In this document: one piece after another, positions 13,079-20,203 of the stretch
Layout: every line of letters begins with the position of its first letter
Position numbering within the stretch: the first letter of the stretch is position 1
Assembly: GCA_020025455.1 (NCBI GenBank)
Contig: JAHHSC010000014.1
Span: 1-20,203, forward strand
From: Lawsonibacter sp.
GTDB lineage: Bacteria > Bacillota > Clostridia > Oscillospirales > Oscillospiraceae
Reading direction: 5' to 3'
DNA length: 20,203 nt
Translations under genes and position numbers: made by a program
Notes under the pieces: model-generated
The model's database searches: none
Told to the model about the DNA's origin: nothing
What the model saw: the letters and a program-made list of their open reading frames with translations, nothing else

Positions 13079-14299
13079 ATGAATCGACTCTTTAACTTTC
13101 TGCGGGGGATGGTCACCATCCTGGCGGTCTGTCCCTTCCCCGAGCGGCTTATGAACCTGTGCGCCCAGGAGGGCATTGAATTCTGGAAGGTAGACTGGCT
13201 GGACGATCACACCATGCGCCTGACGACCAGACGGCGGACCATGCCCCTGCTTCGCCAGCTGGCCCAGCGGGTCGGGTGTGAGATCACGGTGGAGCAGAGC
13301 CGGGGTCTGCCTGATTTCCTGCTGCGGTTCCGAACCAGATATGCGTTTCTAGTGGGCCTTGCGCTCTGTATGCTGGCAGTGGGGTTCCTGTCCAGATTCG
13401 TGTTGGCGATTGATGTGGTGGGCAATGAGACGATCCCGACGGCCGCCATTCTGTGGCAGCTGCGGCAGCTTGGAGTGCGCCCTGGGGTCTATGGTCCCGG
13501 CCTGGACCACAAGCAGCTGGCCGCCCAGATGATGGACCAGATGGAGGACCTCTCATACTTAGCCATCAACCGCCGGGGTACCCGGCTGGAGGTCATTGTC
13601 CGGGAAGCGGTGAAGCCGCCCGAGCATTTGGATACGAATACCTACCGGGACATTGTGGCCAAGACAGACGGTCTGGTCCTCAAGATGGAGGCCCGCCAGG
13701 GGGATGCGGTGGTACAGAAGGGAGACACCGTGGCCAAAGGAGACATTCTCATTTCCGGCATTGTCACCATGGAGCCGCCAAAGTACAGCGATCTGCCGGC
13801 CCGGTACTACCAGACCAGAGCCATGGGAAAGGTGCGCGCCAGGACTTGGCGGACGGTGACGGCGGTGATTCCGACCACAGCGACTGTGAAGGCATATACC
13901 GGCCGCGAGAAGCAGGTGTGGAGTCTGGATTTTTTGGGCCGCCGCATTGAAATTTTGGGAAAGAGTAGCATTTCGTGGCCGTTCTATGATAGAATAACAA
14001 ATGTGTATTCCCAAACGATGCCGATACCTGTGAGGCGGGAAACCTTTAAAGGCTATGAACTGCAAGAAATCGAGGTGGATTTAGAGCAGGCACAGGCCCT
14101 ACTGGAGCGGGAACTGCGCAGCCGGCTCACCCAGATCGTGGGGGAGGACGGACAGGTTTCCAGTCTCCGCTTCGATGGAAGGGTGGAGGGCGGCCTTTTG
14201 AAGGTCACCGCGCTGGCTGAGTGTGTGGAGGACATCGGAGAAGAGGTGCCGGGTACCGGCGTGATCCCGGAGCTCCACAGGGATTCAGAAGAACCGTAA
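13079..14299 (+). CDS. yqfD: Sporulation protein YqfD
   Basis: The 406-residue protein has a cytoplasmic N-terminus (1-87), one membrane helix (about 88-109, YAFLVGLALCMLAVGFLSRFVL) and a large extracytoplasmic C-terminal part. It includes a motif of the family, IDVVGNETIPTAAILWQLRQLGVRPG (111-136), and a hammerhead-like segment (about 205-235: LKMEARQGDAVVQKGDTVAKGDILISG), which resembles the biotinyl/lipoyl half-barrels of membrane-fusion proteins. YqfD is a SigE-dependent stage IV sporulation protein in Bacillus; its biochemical role is not established. AGGAGG precedes the ATG by 5 nt. It is followed by phoH, the same order as in Bacillus. Confidence 0.94.
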   Translation: MNRLFNFLRGMVTILAVCPFPERLMNLCAQEGIEFWKVDWLDDHTMRLTTRRRTMPLLRQLAQRVGCEITVEQSRGLPDFLLRFRTRYAFLVGLALCMLAVGFLSRFVLAIDVVGNETIPTAAILWQLRQLGVRPGVYGPGLDHKQLAAQMMDQMEDLSYLAINRRGTRLEVIVREAVKPPEHLDTNTYRDIVAKTDGLVLKMEARQGDAVVQKGDTVAKGDILISGIVTMEPPKYSDLPARYYQTRAMGKVRARTWRTVTAVIPTTATVKAYTGREKQVWSLDFLGRRIEILGKSSISWPFYDRITNVYSQTMPIPVRRETFKGYELQEIEVDLEQAQALLERELRSRLTQIVGEDGQVSSLRFDGRVEGGLLKVTALAECVEDIGEEVPGTGVIPELHRDSEEP

Positions 14300-14303
14300 A
14301 TTT

Positions 14304-14318
14304 CGGGGCACTGCCCCG
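14304..14318 (+). other. Intercistronic hairpin between yqfD and phoH
   Basis: CGGGGC (14304-14309) and GCCCCG (14313-14318) form a perfect 6-bp stem with a 3-nt loop, 4 nt after the yqfD stop. There is no T tract, so it is unlikely to be a full terminator. It could slow 3' decay of the yqfCD part of a shared message or cause pausing. Confidence 0.4.
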
Positions 14319-14337
14319 CAACAGGAGATAGGATTTC

Positions 14338-15339
14338 ATGACAGAAGTGAGTATTGATTTGGAGCGGCTGGAGGACACCATCAGCGTCTTTGGCTCCTTC
14401 GATGAGAACATCCGCATGATTGAGCGTGAGATGGGGGTCACGGCGGTAGACCGGGACTCCTGCCTGAAGGTATCCGGGGAGGACCCGGAGCAGGTTATGC
14501 TGGCGGTAAAGGTCATCGAGAATTTGATGGACCTGGCCGCAAAGGGGGAGCCCATCACCGAGCAGAATGTGCGCTACATCATCCGACTGGTCCGGGAGGG
14601 CCGGGAGAGCGAGGTGCAGCGGCTGGCCGCTGACGTGCTGTGTGTGACGGCCAAGGGCAAACCCATCAAGGCCAAGACCCTGGGGCAGAAGAACTATGTG
14701 GACGCCATCCGGGAAAACACGGTGACGCTGGGAATCGGCCCCGCCGGTACGGGCAAGACCTACCTGGCTGTGGCCGCGGCTGTGGCCGCCTTCCGGGCCA
14801 AGGAGGTAAACCGCATCATCCTGACCCGGCCTGCCGTGGAGGCGGGCGAGCGGCTGGGCTTCCTGCCCGGCGACCTACAGTCCAAGGTGGACCCCTATCT
14901 GCGCCCGCTCTATGATGCCCTCTTTGAGATGCTTGGTGCCGAGACCTACCAGAACTATCTGGAGCGGGGCAACATCGAGGTGGCGCCCCTGGCTTACATG
15001 AGAGGCCGCACCCTGGACGACTCCTTTATCATTTTGGACGAGGCACAGAATACCAGCCGGGAGCAGATGAAGATGTTCCTGACCCGCCTGGGCTTCGGTT
15101 CGAAAATTGTGATTACCGGTGATATTACCCAGATCGACCTGCCCGCGGAAAAGACCTCCGGCCTGCGGGAGGCCATGCGGGTATTGAAAGGCGTGGAGGG
15201 CATTGCCATTATGCGTCTGAGCGAGGGAGACGTGGTCCGCCACGCCATTGTACAGAAGATCATCAAAGCCTATGAGCAGGATGAGGACCGCCGCACCAAG
15301 AAGCAGGGGGTCCAACGCAAAGGAGGACATGAAAAATGA
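14338..15339 (+). CDS. phoH: PhoH-family P-loop ATPase
   Basis: The 333-residue protein has an N-terminal KH-like RNA-binding region (about 1-100: ENIRMIEREMGVTAVDRDSCLKVSGE) and a C-terminal RecA-like ATPase domain. Visible motifs are Walker A GPAGTGKT (Lys140), RPAVEAGERLGFLPGD, Walker B FIILDEAQN (Asp234, Glu235) and GFGSKIVITGDITQIDLP. PhoH proteins are linked to RNA metabolism and usually lie near ybeY, whose product is a ribosomal RNA maturation nuclease. Here the 3' neighbour is a cysteine-rich gene instead. AGGAGATAGG lies upstream of the ATG. The stop overlaps the next start (ATGA at 15336-15339). Confidence 0.95.
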   Translation: MTEVSIDLERLEDTISVFGSFDENIRMIEREMGVTAVDRDSCLKVSGEDPEQVMLAVKVIENLMDLAAKGEPITEQNVRYIIRLVREGRESEVQRLAADVLCVTAKGKPIKAKTLGQKNYVDAIRENTVTLGIGPAGTGKTYLAVAAAVAAFRAKEVNRIILTRPAVEAGERLGFLPGDLQSKVDPYLRPLYDALFEMLGAETYQNYLERGNIEVAPLAYMRGRTLDDSFIILDEAQNTSREQMKMFLTRLGFGSKIVITGDITQIDLPAEKTSGLREAMRVLKGVEGIAIMRLSEGDVVRHAIVQKIIKAYEQDEDRRTKKQGVQRKGGHEK

Positions 15340-15947
15340 GTCAAGAAAAAACCAGGTTTCTTTCCTATATCTGTCCCCACTGCCGCCAGTCGGTGATCGT
15401 GGAACGGGATATTTTTGCGCTGTCCGCTTCCACGGCCCACATCAAGTGTCCCTGCGGAAAGTCTGAGTTAACGGTGGACTTTTTAGACAATCGGGTGGAG
15501 CTTACCGTTCCGTGCCTCTACTGCGGCCACGAGCACAAGGTGTCCTGCCCCTCCCGCGCGTTTCTGCGGGAGCGGGCACTGGCCTTCTCCTGCTCGGCTT
15601 CCGGACTGGACTGCTGCTATGTGGGCGAAGAAGGACCGGTGTACGCTGCTACCTCCCGCCTGGAGCAGGCCATCGACAAGGTTGGCCCCAAGTCGGAGGA
15701 AAAGGCCATGTTCCTGGACGAAATTGTCATGCACGAGGTTTTGTCCGAAATCAGGGACATTGCCGCACGGGGGGGCATATCCTGTGCCTGCGGCAGCAAA
15801 AAGTGGACCTTCCAGCTGAACTACAGCTCGGTGGATCTAATCTGCACCGAATGTGGCGCCGAGATGCGAATTCCCGCTGCCACGGCTGACGATATTGACG
15901 ATATCTGTTGTAAGACGAAATTGCTGATTCACGGAAAGGATGCGTGA
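15336..15947 (+). CDS. Cysteine-rich zinc-ribbon-like protein of unknown function
   Basis: The 203-residue protein contains 16 Cys. They are grouped as CPHC (13-16), CPC (38-40), CLYC (60-63), C71, C86, CC (93-94), CAC (150-152), CTEC (170-173) and CC (191-192). The pattern suggests two N-terminal zinc knuckles (13/16 with 38/40, and 60/63 with 71/86) and one C-terminal knuckle (150/152 with 170/173), joined by a helical stretch (about 105-145). No signal peptide or membrane segment is visible, so it should be cytoplasmic. The start ATG overlaps the phoH stop and follows AGGAGG (15321-15326). A competing ATG at 15329 is out of frame and reads only a short peptide. The first knuckle recalls CpXC-type domains, but I do not assign a family. 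Coupling to phoH hints at a nucleic-acid-related role. Confidence 0.82.
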   Translation: MSQEKTRFLSYICPHCRQSVIVERDIFALSASTAHIKCPCGKSELTVDFLDNRVELTVPCLYCGHEHKVSCPSRAFLRERALAFSCSASGLDCCYVGEEGPVYAATSRLEQAIDKVGPKSEEKAMFLDEIVMHEVLSEIRDIAARGGISCACGSKKWTFQLNYSSVDLICTECGAEMRIPAATADDIDDICCKTKLLIHGKDA

Positions 15948-15953
15948 GCGGCC

Positions 15954-16691
15954 ATGTTTTACGAGCACACCTTGCTGATCGACTCCAGAGATGTGGACGG
16001 CAGCGGACACTGCCGCGCGTCTGCGCTGCTGGGGCATATGCAGGAGGCTGCGACCCAGGCCGCCGAGCAGGGCGGGTTTGGCCGACAGGCCCTTCTGGAG
16101 CGGTATCACGGCTTTTGGATGCTGACCCGGATGTGGTTTCAGCTGGATCGTCCCCTCCTCTGGGAGGAGCAGCTGACCATCCGCACCTGGCACAGAGGCG
16201 GCAAGCGTGCCACCATGTACCGTGACTACGACCTCTATGTGGATGGGACGAAAGTGGGGGAGGGCGTGTCGGCCTGGGTGCTGGCCGACTTACAGACCCG
16301 CCGCCTGCTGCGTTTGGACAAGGTGAAGGAGTTTGAGGGTACCGACGGCGGAGCGCTCAACAAAAGCCGCAATCTGACCAAGCTCCCCTGCCCCGGGAGC
16401 CTTACAGTGGTGGAGCAGCGTCCCATGCGCTACAGCGATACCGACATCAACGGGCATGTGAACAACACCAGATATGCGGACTTTGCCTGTGACGCGCTGG
16501 AGCTGGACAAGCTTCCGAAGGAGAACTTTATTTCCCAGATGCAGATCGGCTATTTGGCTGAATGTCGCCCCGGCGAACTGCTTACAATAGAGACCGGAAT
16601 GGAAAAAGAGGCGCACTATGTCTGCGGTTTAGACGCAAATGGCAAGCATCGCTTCGAAGCGGAGCTGTTTTTTAGCAAAGACGAACCTTGA
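15954..16691 (+). CDS. Acyl-ACP thioesterase (FatA/FatB-like)
   Basis: This 245-residue double-hotdog enzyme hydrolyses acyl-ACP to free fatty acid and ends chain elongation. The first hotdog (about 1-125) carries DSRDVDGSGHCRASALLGHMQEAA, and the second (about 140-245) carries the catalytic motif RYSDTDINGHVNNTRYADF with Asp164, Asn166 and His168, the positions used by plant FatB-type enzymes. The length fits bacterial acyl-ACP thioesterases. The ATG lies 6 nt after the stop of the cysteine-rich gene, with AAGGA about 14 nt upstream, suggesting co-transcription. The TGA stop (16689-16691) falls inside the -35 box of the guaB promoter. Chain-length preference cannot be read from the sequence. 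Confidence 0.93.
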   Translation: MFYEHTLLIDSRDVDGSGHCRASALLGHMQEAATQAAEQGGFGRQALLERYHGFWMLTRMWFQLDRPLLWEEQLTIRTWHRGGKRATMYRDYDLYVDGTKVGEGVSAWVLADLQTRRLLRLDKVKEFEGTDGGALNKSRNLTKLPCPGSLTVVEQRPMRYSDTDINGHVNNTRYADFACDALELDKLPKENFISQMQIGYLAECRPGELLTIETGMEKEAHYVCGLDANGKHRFEAELFFSKDEP

Positions 16692-16716
16692 CAGCCCAGA
16701 ACCAGGGCGGTATAAT
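16688..16716 (+). promoter_or_regulatory. Perfect consensus promoter of guaB
   Basis: TTGACA (16688-16693), a 17-bp spacer (16694-16710), then TATAAT (16711-16716). The -35 hexamer contains the stop codon of the preceding thioesterase gene. The expected start is near 16723, giving a leader of about 65 nt. Confidence 0.95.
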
Positions 16717-16724
16717 ATTTCAAA

Positions 16725-16752
16725 TATTTTTATTTCTGCGGAAAGAAAAATA
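16725..16752 (+). promoter_or_regulatory. 5' leader hairpin of guaB mRNA
   Basis: TATTTTTATTTC (16725-16736) pairs with GAAAGAAAAATA (16741-16752) with one A/G mismatch and a TGCG loop. It starts almost at the predicted 5' end of the mRNA. There is no terminator-like T tract after it. A role as a 5' stabilising stem is the simplest reading; no known purine riboswitch motif is visible. Confidence 0.5.
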
Positions 16753-16787
16753 GGGCATTTACGGAGTAAAAGGAGTTGTGTAGTAAC

Positions 16788-18263
16788 ATGGTGAATCAAG
16801 AAACTTCCCAGAAGTTCGTCAAGCAGGGCTTGACCTTCGATGACGTGCTGCTGATCCCCGCGGCCAGTGATGTGCTGCCCGCTGATATCGATTTGCGTAC
16901 CCGCCTGACCAAGAAAATTCATCTGAACGTCCCCCTGATCAGTGCCGCTATGGACACTGTCACCGAGTACCGGATGGCCATCGCCATTGCACGCGAGGGT
17001 GGTATCGGTATCATCCATAAGAATATGTCCATCAGCCAGCAGGCCGAGCAGGTGGATATGGTCAAGCGCAGTGAGAATGGTGTTATCACGAACCCCTTCT
17101 GGCTCGGGCCGGGTCATACCCTGGCTGAGGCCGACGAGCTGATGGCCAAGTATCGGATCTCCGGTGTTCCCATCTGTGATAACGGCAAGCTCATCGGCAT
17201 CATCACCAACCGTGATATCAAGTTCGAGACCGATATGAACCAGCTCATCGACAACGTGATGACCAGAGAGAACCTGGTCACCGCCCCCGAGGGAACCACC
17301 CTGGAGGAGGCCCGCGAGATTCTGCGCCGCCACAAGATCGAGAAGCTGCCCATTGTGGACGAGCAGTTCCACCTGAAGGGCCTGATCACCATTAAGGATA
17401 TCGAGAAGGCAGCTGAATACCCCAACTCCGCCCGTGACGATCGCGGCCGTCTGCTGGTCGGTGCCGCCATTGGCGTCACCCCCGATGTGCTGGACCGTGT
17501 GGCCGCTCTGGTGGACGCTGGCGCGGATGTGCTGGCTCTGGATTCTGCCCACGGCCACTCCCAGAACATCCTGGACTGCGTGAAGCGCATTAAGTCCCTG
17601 TATCCCGACGTTCAGCTGATCGCCGGCAACGTGGCCACCGCCGAGGGCACCCGTGCCCTCATTGAGGCTGGTGCTGACTGCGTCAAGATCGGTATTGGTC
17701 CCGGCTCTATTTGTACCACCCGTGTGGTCGCCGGTATCGGCGTGCCCCAGGTCACCGCTGTGTACGATGCCGCCCGTGTGGCCGCTGAGTACGATGTGCC
17801 CATCATCGCCGACGGCGGCATCAAGTTCTCCGGCGATATTGCCAAGGCTCTGGCCGCCGGTGCCAGCGTTGTTATGCTGGGCTCCCTGCTGGCTGGCTGT
17901 GAGGAGTCTCCTGGCGATACCGAGGTATTCCAGGGCCGTCAGTTCAAGGTCTACCGAGGCATGGGTTCTCTGGCCGCTATGAACCACGGCTCCAAGGACC
18001 GTTACTTCCAGACCAACAACAAGAAGCTGGTTCCCGAGGGCGTTGAAGGCCGTGTTCCTTACAAGGGACTGGCCGGCGAGACCGTGTTCCAGCTTATGGG
18101 CGGTCTGAGAGCCGGTATGGGTTATACTGGCTGCCACAATATCGACGAGCTGCACGAGAAGGCTCAGTTCATCCAGATTACCGCTGCTGGTCTGCGTGAG
18201 TCTCACCCCCACGACATCTATATCACCAAGGAAGCTCCCAACTATACCGTTGGCCCTAACTGA
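16788..18263 (+). CDS. guaB: Inosine-5'-monophosphate dehydrogenase GuaB
   Basis: GuaB oxidises IMP to XMP with NAD+, the first committed and rate-limiting step of guanine nucleotide synthesis. The 491-residue protein has the TIM-barrel start (LTFDDVLLIPA, SAAMDTVTE), a CBS-domain pair inserted at about 98-210 (ISGVPICDNGKLIGIITNRD; LPIVDEQFHLKGLITIKD), the loop GIGPGSICTTR with catalytic Cys309, the phosphate-binding DGGIKFSGDIAKALAAGA, and the flap EGVEGRVPYKG with the Arg-Tyr pair. The start is ATG 16788; AAAAGGAG (16768-16775) lies 12 nt away, a little far, and the in-frame TTG at 16776 directly abuts it. Codon use is shifted by eye towards CGT, GGT and GCT compared with neighbouring genes, as in highly expressed genes. 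Confidence 0.98.
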   Translation: MVNQETSQKFVKQGLTFDDVLLIPAASDVLPADIDLRTRLTKKIHLNVPLISAAMDTVTEYRMAIAIAREGGIGIIHKNMSISQQAEQVDMVKRSENGVITNPFWLGPGHTLAEADELMAKYRISGVPICDNGKLIGIITNRDIKFETDMNQLIDNVMTRENLVTAPEGTTLEEAREILRRHKIEKLPIVDEQFHLKGLITIKDIEKAAEYPNSARDDRGRLLVGAAIGVTPDVLDRVAALVDAGADVLALDSAHGHSQNILDCVKRIKSLYPDVQLIAGNVATAEGTRALIEAGADCVKIGIGPGSICTTRVVAGIGVPQVTAVYDAARVAAEYDVPIIADGGIKFSGDIAKALAAGASVVMLGSLLAGCEESPGDTEVFQGRQFKVYRGMGSLAAMNHGSKDRYFQTNNKKLVPEGVEGRVPYKGLAGETVFQLMGGLRAGMGYTGCHNIDELHEKAQFIQITAAGLRESHPHDIYITKEAPNYTVGPN

Positions 18264-18372
18264 GTTAGAAAAGCATAGGGGACTCCGGATGCGGTCAAAG
18301 GCCGTATTCTGGGCTGTTCGGTTGGAAATTGCGGTGGTTCTGATTTAACGAAAGCATCGCACACGAAATATG

Positions 18373-18410
18373 AAAACGGGAGGGCATTGCAGTATGCCTT
18401 CCCGTTTTTT
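18373..18410 (+). terminator. Rho-independent terminator of guaB
   Basis: A 15-bp stem (18373-18387 with 18394-18408, one G-T wobble, loop TGCAGT) runs into TTTTTT (18405-18410). It lies 109 nt after the guaB stop, leaving an unusually long 3' UTR with only a weak ATGCGG/CCGTAT hairpin near 18290-18310. From here to the next gene (18411-18540) I see no clear promoter. Confidence 0.92.
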
Positions 18411-18540
18411 CGTTTCGTCAGTTTGCAAAGGCAGGCGTGCGCCGCTCCGACCCGAGCAAGCCACACGGATATGGGACGAGGCTTGAGCGTTCAGGAGCCC
18501 TGTGGAAAAAGCGCAGCATGCAATGGATTGGAGGCAGAAT

Positions 18541-19917
18541 GTGTCGATGGAACAAATGCTTGAGAGGGTGCAGCCAGAGGGGCCGGACCTGACCAAAGGC
18601 CCGATTACCGGGACAATGCTGCGGTTTGCCCTGCCCATGATTGCGGGAAACCTGCTGCAGCAGTGCTACCACATTGCGGACACCATCATTGTGGGACGGT
18701 ATCTGGGGGCGGACGCCCTGGCCGCGGTAGGATCGTCCTACACCTTGATGACGTTTCTAACCTCCATTTTGCTGGGGTTATGTATGGGAAGCGGTGCGTT
18801 CTTCTCCATCCGATATGGGGAACGAGACATGGAGCGGCTTCATTCGGGCACCTTTGCCGCCTTCGTCCTGATCGCAGGACTGACCGCGCTGCTCCAAACC
18901 GGGGTGCTCCTTGGGATCGATCCAATTATGCGCATGCTTCAGGTGCCCGACACGGTGTATGCCCAGATGCGGGAATACCTGTGGGCCGTGTTTTGGGGCA
19001 TTGCGGCCACCTTCCTGTGTAATTTTTACGCCAACCTTCTGCGGGCGGTGGGGGACTCCAGAACCCCGCTGGTGTTTCTGGGCCTGGCCTCCATTCTGAA
19101 TGTGGTGCTGGATTTGGTGTTCGTTCTGCGGTTTCGGTGGGGCATTGCCGGAGCGGCCTGGGCCACGGTGCTGTCCCAGTGGTGCTCCGGTCTGGGCCTG
19201 ATGGCCTACACGCTGCTCCGCGTCCCGGAGCTGCGGGTCGCCCGGCATGAGATGCACGTCACCAAAGCGCTGATGGGGGAGATCGCCAATTTTTCCCTGC
19301 TGACCTGCGCCCAGCAATCGGTGATGAACTTCGGTATCCTCATGGTGCAGGGACTGGTGAACCAGTTTGGCACGGCTGTGATGGCGGCATTCGCGGCGGC
19401 GGTGAAAATTGACTCCTTCGCCTATATGCCGGTGCAGGACTTCGGCAACGCCTTTTCCACGTTCGTGGCCCAGAACTACGGGGCGCAGAAGCCGGAGCGC
19501 ATCCGTGCGGGCATCCGGAGCGCAGTCTGGACCACAACGCTGTTCAGCCTGACGGTCTCGGCGGTGGTCTTTGGGTTTGCAAAGCCCCTGCTGGGTCTCT
19601 TTATCAAGCCCTGGGAGACCGAGATCCTGGCCATCGGCGTGCAATATCTGCGGATTGAGGGGGCGTTCTACTGTGGCATCGGGGTCCTGTTTCTGCTGTA
19701 CGGCCTCTACCGGGCGGTGCAGAAACCTGGGATGTCACTGGTGCTCACCGTAATTTCCCTTGGTACCCGCGTGGCACTGGCTTATCTGCTGTCTGCCATC
19801 CCGTCCATCGGTGTGGTGGGAATCTGGTGGTCGGTGCCCATCGGCTGGTTTTTGGCCGATCTGGTGGGTTTTCTCTATTATCGGCAGCTGATCGCCAGGG
19901 CACAGAAGCAATCGTGA
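18541..19917 (+). CDS. MATE-family efflux transporter
   Basis: The 458-residue polytopic membrane protein has about 12 hydrophobic helices in two halves. Each half starts with the typical MATE motif: PITGTMLRFALPMIAGNLLQQCYHIADTIIVGRYLGADALAAVG (about 19-62) and the equivalent TKALMGEIANFSLLTCAQQSVMNFGILMVQGLVNQFGT (about 240-277). MATE proteins export cationic compounds using H+ or Na+ gradients; the substrate is not predictable. The frame is open from GTG 18502, but GGAGG (18530-18534) fits GTG 18541 (6-nt spacing) or ATG 18547 (12 nt), so 18541 is chosen with some doubt. It appears to be a single-gene unit; no regulator is adjacent. Confidence 0.93.
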   Translation: MSMEQMLERVQPEGPDLTKGPITGTMLRFALPMIAGNLLQQCYHIADTIIVGRYLGADALAAVGSSYTLMTFLTSILLGLCMGSGAFFSIRYGERDMERLHSGTFAAFVLIAGLTALLQTGVLLGIDPIMRMLQVPDTVYAQMREYLWAVFWGIAATFLCNFYANLLRAVGDSRTPLVFLGLASILNVVLDLVFVLRFRWGIAGAAWATVLSQWCSGLGLMAYTLLRVPELRVARHEMHVTKALMGEIANFSLLTCAQQSVMNFGILMVQGLVNQFGTAVMAAFAAAVKIDSFAYMPVQDFGNAFSTFVAQNYGAQKPERIRAGIRSAVWTTTLFSLTVSAVVFGFAKPLLGLFIKPWETEILAIGVQYLRIEGAFYCGIGVLFLLYGLYRAVQKPGMSLVLTVISLGTRVALAYLLSAIPSIGVVGIWWSVPIGWFLADLVGFLYYRQLIARAQKQS

Positions 19918-20035
19918 CAAATAAGGTGCGCTTGTTTCCCGGCCTTTTGACCGGAAGCGCGTTGTGCAGGGGCGGCGGCGCCGACCCTGCGCATGACGAT
20001 CATCAACGATTGGAGCCGCCAGCGGGAGCGAAACA
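19918..20035. other. Gene-free stretch with GC-rich hairpins after the MATE gene
   Basis: Two stems are visible: GCGCTT (19928-19933) with AAGCGC (19955-19960), and GCAGGG (19966-19971) with CCCTGC (19985-19990). Neither has a T tract. I see no gene here. The stretch is the 3' UTR of the MATE gene up to the shared terminator. Confidence 0.5.
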
Positions 20036-20074
20036 AAAAAAGAAAGACACGCCAAAAGCGTGTCTTTCTTTTTT
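20036..20074. terminator. Bidirectional terminator shared by the MATE gene and tRNA-Gly
   Basis: A 17-bp perfect stem (20036-20052 with 20058-20074, loop CAAAA) has T runs on the + strand (20069-20074) and, read from the other side, on the - strand (20041-20035). The outermost base pair includes base 20074, the 3' end of the encoded CCA of the tRNA. Confidence 0.92.
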
Positions 20075-20147
20075 GGAGCAGGTAAAGGGAGTCGAACCCT
20101 CCTATCGACCTTGGGAAGGTCGCGTTCTACCGATGAACTATACCTGC
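20074..20147 (-). tRNA. tRNA-Gly (anticodon CCC), CCA encoded
   Basis: On the - strand: acceptor stem GCAGGTA/TACCTGC, discriminator T, then encoded CCA; D arm GTTC-ATCGGTA-GAAC; anticodon stem CGACC/GGTCG with loop TTCCCAA, anticodon CCC (20113-20115); variable loop ATAG; T arm GAGGG-TTCGACT-CCCTT with one G-T pair. It is 74 nt with CCA. It reads GGG glycine codons. Confidence 0.97.
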
Positions 20148-20159
20148 ACTTGCCTGACT

Positions 20160-20188
20160 ATATTAGCATGAAACGCACACAGTGTCAA
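20160..20188 (-). promoter_or_regulatory. Promoter of tRNA-Gly
   Basis: On the - strand TTGACA (20188-20183) is followed by a 17-bp spacer ending in TGC, then TAATAT (20165-20160). This is a perfect -35 with an extended -10. The start would be about 6 nt before the mature 5' end at 20147. Confidence 0.85.
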
Positions 20189-20203
20189 GGGAGAGACTGG
20201 AAA

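Noticed and set aside
16680..16692. PurBox-like ACGAAC before guaB
   Set aside because: Only one imperfect copy is present; PurR sites come as a pair, and the motif overlaps the coding end of the thioesterase gene.
16629..18212. Long open frame antisense to guaB (about 527 codons), and similar antisense frames opposite dnaE, nth and the MocR gene
   Set aside because: They lie opposite genes with full catalytic motifs, have no ribosome binding site of note and consist of the His/Leu/Gly-rich composition expected from the complement of GC-rich coding DNA.
18264..18540. Possible riboswitch or promoter between guaB and the MATE gene
   Set aside because: Beyond the guaB terminator I found no conserved motif and no acceptable -35/-10 pair.
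19928..19990. GC-rich stems after the MATE gene as a small RNA or mobile-element end
   Set aside because: There is no promoter, no flanking direct repeat and no gene; they are compatible with ordinary 3' UTR structure.

Overview
The window looks like chromosomal core DNA of a GC-rich, endospore-lineage member of the Clostridia, most likely Oscillospiraceae (Flavonifractor / Lawsonibacter / Oscillibacter type). The basis is the gene set (whiA with no actinobacterial context, a YqfC-YqfD sporulation pair, MocR and YtrA-type GntR regulators, an ECF S component), AGGAGG ribosome binding sites, and TTG/GTG starts. No insertion sequence, phage gene or CRISPR array was seen, and I saw no frameshift or broken gene.

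Layout. (1) 1-89: tail of an unidentified gene, closed by a terminator at 189-239. (2) 326-5710, + strand: murB, whiA and dnaE, i.e. peptidoglycan precursor reduction, a WhiA DNA-binding protein and the replicative polymerase, ended by a two-way terminator at 5825-5863. (3) 5905-7966: a divergent pair, an ECF vitamin-transporter S component on the - strand and a MocR (GntR plus aminotransferase fold) regulator on the + strand, with overlapping promoters. This arrangement points to vitamin B6 uptake and sensing. (4) 8039-8686: nth, with its own extended -10 promoter and terminator. (5) 8751-12785: a self-contained operon with a consensus promoter, two near-identical dyad operators, a YtrA-type GntR repressor, two unfamiliar membrane proteins, an ABC ATPase and a membrane-anchored, propeller-like extracytoplasmic protein. 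(6) 12788-16691: yqfC, yqfD, phoH, a cysteine-rich protein and an acyl-ACP thioesterase, closely packed. (7) 16688-18410: guaB with a perfect promoter, a leader hairpin and a strong terminator. (8) 18541-19917: a MATE efflux protein. (9) 20036-20188: tRNA-Gly(CCC) on the - strand with promoter and terminator.

Most of the window is housekeeping. The points most worth a second look are: the MocR regulator has Arg (residue 306) where the family carries its PLP-binding Lys; the divergent S-component gene has a short leader that can fold into a three-helix junction beside its ribosome binding site; the GntR/ABC operon has a tandem double operator and two membrane proteins I cannot place in a named family; and the terminator of that operon contains the ribosome binding site of yqfC, with a SigE-like -10 element in its loop.
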